A DNA stretch of 5,886 nucleotides from an uncultured Bacilli bacterium (GTDB lineage: Bacteria; Bacillota_I; Bacilli_A; RF39; UBA660): contig CANPYA010000079.1 in NCBI GenBank assembly GCA_947587565.1, forward strand, positions 1 to 5,886, read 5' to 3'. Position 1 is the stretch's first letter; each line of letters opens with the position of its first letter. This document shows positions 1 to 4,322 of this stretch, one piece after another. The translations under genes and the position numbers were made by a program. Under the pieces are notes generated by a model, which made no database searches, was not told the DNA's origin, and saw nothing but the letters and a program-made list of their open reading frames with translations.

Positions 1-995
1 GAAATAATCATTGTAAGTCCTTCTTTAACATCATCACCCGTTAAAGATTCATCTTTTTCTTTTAAAATATTGGCTTTTCTAGCATAGTTATTTATAACTC
101 TTGTTAAGGCTCTTCTTACACCTTCTTCATGCGTACCACCATCATGCGTATTAATATTATTAACAAATGAATAAATACTATCACTATAACCATTATTATA
201 CTGTAAAGCTACTTCAAAGATAATACCATCTTCTTCTCCTTCAAGATGAATAATATCATCATGAATTGGGGTTTTACTCGTATTTAAATATCTAACATAT
301 TCACTAATGCCACCTTCATAATGGAATGTTTCACCAGTATCATCTTTTTCATCCCGGTCATCTCTAATAGTTAATGATAATCCTTTATTTAAAAACGCTA
401 ATTCTCTTATTCTTACCTTTAAAGTTTCATAATCATAAATATCGGTATCAAAGATATCTGGATCAGGTTTAAATGATACAACTGTACCGGTTCTTTCCTT
501 TTCACATTCGCCTATTTCGATTAGTTTTTGAGCAGTTTTACCACCATTTTCAAATTTAGCTTCATAAATTTTACCATCTTTATAAACTGTTACATTAACC
601 CATTTAGATAAAGCATTAACAACAGAAGCACCAACACCATGTAAACCACCACTTACTTTGTAGCCGCCTCCACCGAATTTTCCACCAGCATGTAGCACTG
701 TATAAACAGTTTCAACTGTGGAAATACCTGTTTTTGGATGAATACCAACTGGAATACCCCGACCATTATCTTTAACCGTAATAGAATTACCTTTATTAAT
801 AATTACTTCAATATGATTACAATAACCCGCTAAAGCTTCATCTATTGAGTTATCAACAATTTCCCATACTAAATGATGAAGTCCCTTAACATCAGTAGTT
901 CCAATATACATACCAGGTCTTTTTCTAACAGCTTCAAGGCCTTCTAGTACTTGAATATCACTTTCATTATAATGTAAATTTTTTTCTTCTTCCAT
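1..995 (-). CDS. gyrB: DNA gyrase subunit B, N-terminal half (3' end outside window)
   Basis: This is the ATPase subunit of DNA gyrase, which with GyrA introduces negative supercoils ahead of forks. I translated 331 codons from the ATG at 995-993; the gene runs off the left edge at about half its usual length (~640 residues). Visible GHKL ATPase motifs are RPGMYIG (26-32), EIVDNSIDEA with the catalytic Glu at 45 and Mg-binding Asn at 49, DNGRGIP (76-82), the lid FGGGGYKVSGG (107-117) and the GLHGVGASVVNALS loop (117-130). The last visible stretch, LTGDDVKEGLTMIIS, matches the transducer domain. The Toprim domain is not in the window. The start follows GGGAGG by 7 nt and lies 2 nt after the recF stop, so the two genes are probably co-transcribed and translationally coupled. 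ParE is the main alternative, but the position after recF strongly favours gyrB. Confidence 0.97.
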   Translation of the reverse strand, partial: MEEEKNLHYNESDIQVLEGLEAVRKRPGMYIGTTDVKGLHHLVWEIVDNSIDEALAGYCNHIEVIINKGNSITVKDNGRGIPVGIHPKTGISTVETVYTVLHAGGKFGGGGYKVSGGLHGVGASVVNALSKWVNVTVYKDGKIYEAKFENGGKTAQKLIEIGECEKERTGTVVSFKPDPDIFDTDIYDYETLKVRIRELAFLNKGLSLTIRDDRDEKDDTGETFHYEGGISEYVRYLNTSKTPIHDDIIHLEGEEDGIIFEVALQYNNGYSDSIYSFVNNINTHDGGTHEEGVRRALTRVINNYARKANILKEKDESLTGDDVKEGLTMII

Positions 996-997
996 TT

Positions 998-2086
998 TTA
1001 TACCTCCCTAATTGCATCATTTTTAACATTAAATTTCTTAGCATTTACTAATAATTTCTTATTAATACGACTTAATTCTGTTGTTGTAATAAATGTTTGA
1101 ATATCATTATTTAAGAGTTTGACAATATTTTTAATCTTTTTATTATCTAAAGCACTAAATAAATCATCTAAAATTAAAATTGGATAATTACCCTTTTCTT
1201 CTTTAATTACCTCTAATTCAGCTAGTTTAAAGGCAAAAACAGCATTTTTTTGTTGGCCATTACTACCCCATTTACCTATTTCTTTACCATCAAGGATAAA
1301 AATTATATCATCGTGATGTACTCCGGATAAAGTCTTACCCATTACAACTTCCCGATAATACATTTTTTGATAATTCTTAAATATTTCCTCACTACTTTTA
1401 TTTTTATAGTCCGAATTGTACTTAATAGTTAACTCACCATATTCAAATATTTCTTGATATTTTTTTGTAATTAAAGCATTTATCTTTTTAATAAAATCTA
1501 AACGATATTCATAAATCTTTAAACCATATTGAATTAATTTATTTGTTAAAATATCTAAATATTCTTGACTACGATTACCATTTACATAGGCCTCTCTTAA
1601 ATAAAAGTTTCTTTGTTTCAATATTTTATTATAGTTATTCAAATAAATGATATAATCAGGTTTTAATTGACTAATTTCGATATTTAATAACTTTCTTCGA
1701 CTTGATGGGGCTTCATTAAAGATAATTTGTTCTTCAGGTTGTAATAATACAATGTTAATTTTAGATATATAATCGGATAATCTTGAAACCAAATTATTAT
1801 CAATTTTTACTTTTTTACCCTCTTTACTTATTATTACTTCATAATCATTGGTGGTATTTAATGTTACACTTCCTTCTACTTTAGTACTTACATTACCTGT
1901 TTTGATTAAATTATGATCATCATTGGTTCTAAATGACTTGGTTAAAGACAACACATAGATAGCTTCTACTAAATTGGTCTTTCCTACTCCATTTTCACCA
2001 TATATAATATTTAAATTATCACTAAATTCTAAATTAAGATTCTCGTAATTACGAAAATTATGAAGTTTCAAAGTGTTAATTTTCAT
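998..2086 (-). CDS. recF: DNA replication and repair protein RecF
   Basis: RecF is an SMC/ABC-type ATPase that with RecO and RecR loads RecA at gapped DNA and helps protect or restart stalled forks. The 362-residue length is normal for the family. Visible motifs are Walker A GENGVGKT (30-37), the LQPEEQ stretch (115-120), the family motif GVHHDD (255-260), the ABC signature region GSNGQQK (274-280), Walker B PILILDD (302-308) and the D-loop SALD (311-314). Two family motifs deviate: the usual GPHRDD is GVHHDD, and the usual GSQGQQR is GSNGQQK. The ATP-binding and hydrolysis residues I can see are intact, so I expect a working protein. The start is supported by AAGGG 6 nt upstream of the ATG. 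The gene seems to begin a recF-gyrB unit with its own promoter over the end of comK. Its stop lies 2 nt before the gyrB start. Confidence 0.97.
   Translation of the reverse strand: MKINTLKLHNFRNYENLNLEFSDNLNIIYGENGVGKTNLVEAIYVLSLTKSFRTNDDHNLIKTGNVSTKVEGSVTLNTTNDYEVIISKEGKKVKIDNNLVSRLSDYISKINIVLLQPEEQIIFNEAPSSRRKLLNIEISQLKPDYIIYLNNYNKILKQRNFYLREAYVNGNRSQEYLDILTNKLIQYGLKIYEYRLDFIKKINALITKKYQEIFEYGELTIKYNSDYKNKSSEEIFKNYQKMYYREVVMGKTLSGVHHDDIIFILDGKEIGKWGSNGQQKNAVFAFKLAELEVIKEEKGNYPILILDDLFSALDNKKIKNIVKLLNNDIQTFITTTELSRINKKLLVNAKKFNVKNDAIREV
1003..1008 (-). promoter_or_regulatory. gyrB ribosome binding site inside the end of recF
   Basis: The minus strand reads AGGGAGGT followed by 7 nt and ATG (995-993). 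The site lies in the last codons of recF, which fits coupling of gyrB translation to recF and fixes the gyrB start. Confidence 0.85.
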
Positions 2087-2092
2087 ATTATG

Positions 2093-2099
2093 CCCTTCT
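2093..2099 (-). promoter_or_regulatory. recF ribosome binding site
   Basis: The minus strand reads AGAAGGG, then CATAAT, then the ATG at 2086-2084. Spacing of 6 nt supports this start. Confidence 0.75.
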
Positions 2100-2152
2100 T
2101 TTAATCATATTTTAATAAAACAGTATTTTAAGTACTCCCGTACCTATTAATA

Positions 2153-2181
2153 ATTATAACATAAAAAATGGACTTTTTAAA
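2153..2181 (-). promoter_or_regulatory. recF(-gyrB) promoter, extended -10 type
   Basis: On the minus strand a perfect extended -10, TGTTATAAT, occupies 2161-2153. A -35-like TTTAAA (4 of 6 to consensus) lies at 2181-2176, 17 nt upstream of TATAAT. The -35 overlaps the comK stop codon. Predicted transcription would start near 2146, giving a leader of about 60 nt. That leader contains a short GTAC-GGGA-GTAC inverted repeat. The AT-rich background makes chance -10 matches common, but the TGn extension and correct spacing make this a good candidate. Confidence 0.55.
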
Positions 2182-2629
2182 GCAAATTTACACTTTTTCG
2201 CCATTTTAAAACATTATTTAATTTAAAAGAATTCAAAAGTAATTTTTCAAAACAATTTTTGGAAATATTTACTTCAAACTCTTGATTATTAATACACTTT
2301 ATCACTAATTTATCAAATACCTCATGATAACTTACAATCTTATTTAAAACTAGTAAAATAGTCTCATCTTTTCTTAAAGAACTAAGTTGTAATAAGGTTA
2401 TATCACTTGCCTCATCTAAAACAATTGGTACTTTATACTTAATATCTAAGATATTTTCAGCACTTTTCTTCCGACCAATTAAGGTACTACCATAAAAATT
2501 ACAATTCAAATTTAAAACTGTTTTAATATTTTTGTTAATAACTCGGTAGTTTTCCACATCATAAATTATGGTTTGTTTATCTTTCTTTAAAATAGCTACC
2601 GTATCTTTCGTAATTAAATAATTTTCCAT
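2177..2629 (-). CDS. comK: ComK-family competence transcription factor (short form)
   Basis: ComK is the DNA-binding activator of late competence (DNA uptake) genes in Bacillus and relatives. I recognise the family by recalled alignment to B. subtilis ComK: the N-terminal Y-x5-TVAIL stretch (4-14) matches its ESYEVNGATIAVL; CNFYGSTLIGRK (43-54) matches CRFFGSSYAGRK; KVPIVLDEASDITLLQLSS (66-84) matches KPPIMVDPSNQIFLFPTLSS; and FEVNISKNCFEKLL (residues in the last third) matches MELPISYNSFENQV. At 150 residues it is about 40 shorter than B. subtilis ComK. It lacks the C-terminal tail that carries the FMLYP-type MecA/ClpC recognition segment, so its turnover is probably controlled differently. 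AGGAGG 4 nt before the ATG supports the start. Unlike its neighbours it is not a replication gene. It has its own promoter and lies downstream of a putative terminator. Whether it still activates transcription is unknown. Confidence 0.85.
   Translation of the reverse strand: MENYLITKDTVAILKKDKQTIIYDVENYRVINKNIKTVLNLNCNFYGSTLIGRKKSAENILDIKYKVPIVLDEASDITLLQLSSLRKDETILLVLNKIVSYHEVFDKLVIKCINNQEFEVNISKNCFEKLLLNSFKLNNVLKWRKSVNLL
2533..2558. other. DnaA-box-like pair inside comK
   Basis: TGTTAATAA at 2533-2541 (TTATTAACA on the minus strand) is followed after 8 nt by TTTTCCACA at 2550-2558 on the plus strand, a full match to the DnaA box TTWTNCACA. The same two 9-mers in the same orientation and with the same 8-nt gap occur at 4294-4319 beside dnaA. 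DnaA binding here is inference; codon use alone could produce the sequence. Confidence 0.4.
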
Positions 2630-2633
2630 ATTG

Positions 2634-2639
2634 CCTCCT
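2634..2639 (-). promoter_or_regulatory. comK ribosome binding site
   Basis: The minus strand carries AGGAGG followed by CAAT and the ATG at 2629-2627. It is the strongest Shine-Dalgarno match among the starts in the window, though the spacing is slightly short. Confidence 0.85.
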
Positions 2640-2652
2640 GAAATTAGGCTCT

Positions 2653-2661
2653 ACTATAACA
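2653..2661 (-). promoter_or_regulatory. comK promoter, extended -10 (TGTTATAGT)
   Basis: The minus strand carries TGTTATAGT, a TGn-extended -10 with one mismatch in the hexamer. No good -35 stands 17 nt upstream. The best hexamer, TCGACA (2684-2679), is 20-21 nt from the -10, which is too far for an unaided promoter. A weak -35 fits a promoter that needs an activator, as comK has in Bacillus, but that is inference. Predicted start near 2646 gives a leader of under 20 nt. Confidence 0.45.
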
Positions 2662-2687
2662 CATTTAATTCAAAAAAATTGTCGAAT

Positions 2688-2703
2688 TATTTCCCGGGAA
2701 ATA
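2688..2703. repeat. 16-bp perfect palindrome with CCCGGG core upstream of comK
   Basis: The sequence TATTTCCCGGGAAATA is a perfect 16-bp palindrome. After one mismatch the symmetry continues for two more pairs, covering 2685-2706. Its GC core stands out in AT-rich DNA. It lies about 30 bp upstream of the comK -10, a suitable place for a dimeric regulator. On the plus strand it is followed by a T tract, so a plus-strand hairpin is possible, but no plus-strand gene exists for it to terminate. Confidence 0.5.
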
Positions 2704-2714
2704 TTTTTTCATCA

Positions 2715-2742
2715 AAAAATTGAACATTTTAGTCCAATTTTT
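2715..2742 (-). terminator. Hairpin with U tract at the end of the 106-codon gene
   Basis: On the minus strand AAAAATTGGAC, loop TAAAAT, GTTCAATTTTT form an 11-bp stem with one G-U pair, ending in a run of six U. The stop codon TAA of the upstream gene lies in the loop. The stem has few GC pairs, so termination may be partial. It would separate dnaA-dnaN-orf106 from comK. Confidence 0.5.
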
Positions 2743-3049
2743 CTCTTATTCTTGTCTTAGATACACCCAAAACATTTTCAACTACATCACTACTACAATC
2801 AACAATTCTTTCAATTAAATCAACTTCTAACCCCATTTCTTTTAAAGCTTTAATATAATCATATAAGTAATTAGGATTCTCAGGGTACCCAAAGAAATTA
2901 TTTCTTTTTATTAACTTAATTACTTTACTAATTATCTCATTTGGGACATTATCAAAACTATAAACATAGATAAAACCACAGATAATCATTTGTATTAAAG
3001 CTTTATCCGAAAATATATCTGAATATTCTAGATTATTACTACTACGCAT
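2729..3049 (-). CDS. Hypothetical protein of 106 residues, dnaN-linked
   Basis: I do not recognise this protein. It has a hydrophobic stretch at about 19-32 (IQMIICGFIYVYSF), too short for a confident membrane segment. The middle is Lys/Asn/Tyr-rich and the C-terminus appears helical. Residues 73-104, with GLEVDLIERIVDCSSDVVENVLGVS and then a basic helix, look like a helix-turn-helix or a short repeat of the type ending in LGVS, but this is pattern reading only. It is not the S4-domain RNA-binding protein (YaaA) usually found between dnaN and recF: I see no S4 signature. The ATG follows the dnaN stop by 13 nt with only a weak AGG upstream, so it probably depends on the dnaN transcript. An in-frame TAG at 3058-3056 rules out a longer start. 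A real gene is likely from its length and tight fit between dnaN and the hairpin. Confidence 0.75.
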   Translation of the reverse strand: MRSSNNLEYSDIFSDKALIQMIICGFIYVYSFDNVPNEIISKVIKLIKRNNFFGYPENPNYLYDYIKALKEMGLEVDLIERIVDCSSDVVENVLGVSKTRIREKLD

Positions 3050-3062
3050 AACAACCTATATT

Positions 3063-4178
3063 TTAATAAGTTTTAACTGGTAATATTAATTCTAATAATG
3101 ATTCATCTTGAACAGATTTAATTAAAATAGGTTTATCATCGCTATTTATTAGAAGTAAAATATTATCATCTTTAATAACTTTTAAAGCTTCAAGCATATA
3201 TCTTGATGAGAATGATATTTCTAATTTTTCTTTATTACTGCATTCAATATTTAATTTTTCATCAGTTTTCCCGACTTCACTAGCACTTGATGATATAACC
3301 ATAAGTTTATCTTCAATTAAAACTCTAACTATATTTTTATCTTTGCTTTGCGCAAGGATTGATGCTCTATGGACCGCATCATTGAAACTTCTTAAATCCA
3401 AATTGATCATATAAGCAAATTCTGAGGGAATAAAATGATTTGTATCTGGATAAGTTCCATTTAATAAATTAGTTTGAAATTGAATATTTTTATATTGAAA
3501 TAATATTTTGTTACTAAAGATATGCATAATAACATCATCTTCACCGCTTAACATTTTTTCCAGTTCATTAATACTTTTACCTGGTATAACAATATTAACT
3601 GGTGTATTAACAATACTATCTAATTTAACATTCTTTTTCGCTAAACGATAGGAATCGGTCGCAATACACTCTAAACTATCACCAATTATTTTAAGGTTAA
3701 TTCCTGTTAAAAGTGGTCTTACTTCTTGGGTAGATACCGCATAAGATGTTTCATTAATAATTTCTTTTAAAGTTTCTGCTTTTATTTTTATTGGTTCTTT
3801 TCCTTCTTCTAAAGAAATATGTGGATAATCATTAATATCATAACAATTTAAGTTATATTCATTGTAATCGGTATAGATCTTTATTTTATTATCTTCAGAA
3901 GCAAAGTTAATAATGTCACTAGGCATAGTTCTAATAATTTCTAGTATATACTTACTTTGAATTATCATACTTCCTACTTCTTCAATCTTTTTAATGTCTT
4001 TCTCAGGTATAGTTATTTTAATTGTTAATTCCGAATCACTAGCAGTTAAACTTAATCCTTCTTTTGTTAAATCAAACTTTATTCCATTTAGAATAGGAAT
4101 AGTTGTTCTTAACCCAATCGCTCTTGAAACATTTGTAAGAGCCTCTAATAAAATATTCTTATCAATAACAAATTTCAT
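3063..4178 (-). CDS. dnaN: DNA polymerase III sliding clamp, beta subunit
   Basis: DnaN forms a ring-shaped dimer around DNA, tethers the replicative polymerase and docks repair and regulatory proteins. The 371-residue length is normal. Three repeated clamp folds are expected at about 1-125, 130-250 and 255-371. Visible family marks are TTIPILNGIKF (25-35), RPLLTGI (154-160), ATDSYRLA (173-180), the GTYPDTNHFIP loop (241-251) and the C-terminal LPVKTY, close to the usual LPVRTY. The start is firm: AAGGAG lies 5-6 nt before the ATG. It follows dnaA after a 144-nt spacer holding origin-like sites, so initiation and dnaN expression share this DNA. The spacer has a TATAAT at 4238-4233 on the minus strand but no matching -35, so I cannot tell whether dnaN has its own promoter or is read from dnaA. 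Confidence 0.97.
   Translation of the reverse strand: MKFVIDKNILLEALTNVSRAIGLRTTIPILNGIKFDLTKEGLSLTASDSELTIKITIPEKDIKKIEEVGSMIIQSKYILEIIRTMPSDIINFASEDNKIKIYTDYNEYNLNCYDINDYPHISLEEGKEPIKIKAETLKEIINETSYAVSTQEVRPLLTGINLKIIGDSLECIATDSYRLAKKNVKLDSIVNTPVNIVIPGKSINELEKMLSGEDDVIMHIFSNKILFQYKNIQFQTNLLNGTYPDTNHFIPSEFAYMINLDLRSFNDAVHRASILAQSKDKNIVRVLIEDKLMVISSSASEVGKTDEKLNIECSNKEKLEISFSSRYMLEALKVIKDDNILLLINSDDKPILIKSVQDESLLELILPVKTY
3820..3828 (-). other. Perfect DnaA box inside dnaN
   Basis: The minus strand carries TTATCCACA, the exact consensus box and the only exact TTATCCACA I found in the window. It encodes part of a Tyr-Pro-His stretch (118-120) of DnaN, so coincidence is possible. It stands alone rather than in a cluster. 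Confidence 0.35.
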
Positions 4179-4183
4179 ATTAT

Positions 4184-4189
4184 CTCCTT
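4184..4189 (-). promoter_or_regulatory. dnaN ribosome binding site
   Basis: The minus strand reads AAGGAG, then ATAAT, then the ATG at 4178-4176, which fixes the start. Confidence 0.8.
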
Positions 4190-4240
4190 CTTTCCATTTT
4201 CGTTTTTATTATTAATAATTAAGATTATGTTTATTATATA

Positions 4241-4260
4241 GTTGAAAATGTTAATAACTT
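4241..4260 (-). repeat. 20-bp origin repeat, dnaA-dnaN copy
   Basis: Read on the minus strand this is AAGTTATTAACATTTTCAAC. The same 20 bases occur on the plus strand at 5839-5858, so the pair forms an inverted repeat flanking dnaA. The unit is two adjacent 9-mers, TTATTAACA and TTTTCAAC(A/T), both DnaA-box-like. Confidence 0.7.
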
Positions 4261-4266
4261 CTATTT
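4249..4266. repeat. 18-bp direct repeat, copy 1, with TTATTAACA box
   Basis: TGTTAATAACTTCTATTT occurs here and again, identical, at 4294-4311, 45 bp apart start to start. Each copy begins with TTATTAACA (read on the minus strand), a DnaA-box-like 9-mer that differs from TTATCCACA at positions 5 and 6. The following CTT-CTA-TTT-ATT triplets resemble the DnaA-trio pattern known downstream of dnaA in Bacillus, but only loosely. Confidence 0.6.
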
Positions 4267-4293
4267 ATTTATTTTTTTGCCTTATTTTTAAGG

Positions 4294-4311
4294 TGTTAAT
4301 AACTTCTATTT
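4294..4311. repeat. 18-bp direct repeat, copy 2
   Basis: Identical to 4249-4266. Its end overlaps by one base the exact DnaA box TTTTCCACA at 4311-4319, forming a two-box module with an 8-nt gap that recurs inside comK. Confidence 0.6.
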
Positions 4312-4319
4312 TTTCCACA
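4311..4319 (+). promoter_or_regulatory. DnaA box (TTTTCCACA) next to dnaA stop
   Basis: Exact match to the TTWTNCACA consensus, three bases from the dnaA stop codon and within the candidate origin spacer. Confidence 0.65.
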
Positions 4320-4322
4320 TTG

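Larger units (their letters stand above)
4179..4322. other. Candidate origin segment between dnaA and dnaN
   Basis: This 144-bp spacer is almost pure A/T. It holds an exact DnaA box TTTTCCACA (4311-4319, plus) right beside the dnaA stop. It also has two TTATTAACA sites on the minus strand (4302-4294, 4257-4249), a TTTTCAACT next to the second (4248-4240), an 18-bp direct repeat, and an AT stretch (4200-4240) that could be the unwinding element. In Firmicutes the unwinding site commonly lies between dnaA and dnaN. The short hairpin at 4280-4293 (CCTTA-TTTT-TAAGG) sits between the two repeats. Confidence 0.6.

Noticed and set aside
157..165. TTATTAACA inside gyrB
   Set aside because: It encodes the conserved NNIN stretch, stands alone, and shows that this 9-mer also occurs by chance in AT-rich coding DNA.
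2130..2152. Inverted repeat GTAC-GGGA-GTAC in the recF leader as a terminator or riboswitch
   Set aside because: A 4-bp stem with no U tract and no larger conserved fold; too weak to call.
2640..2740. ComK binding box (AAAA-N5-TTTT) upstream of comK for autoactivation
   Set aside because: Several A and T runs are present but none has the correct 5-nt gap with four matching bases on both sides.
3994..4215. Plus-strand open frame of 73 codons
   Set aside because: It lies opposite the start of dnaN, shows no recognisable protein features, and is a by-product of dnaN codons.
4233..4238. dnaN promoter based on TATAAT on the minus strand
   Set aside because: No -35-like hexamer at 16-18 nt and no TGn extension; the spacer is so AT-rich that a lone TATAAT means little.
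4279..4294. CCTTA-TTTT-TAAGG hairpin as a dnaA terminator
   Set aside because: The stem is only 5 bp and on the transcribed (minus) strand it is followed by an A tract, not a U tract.
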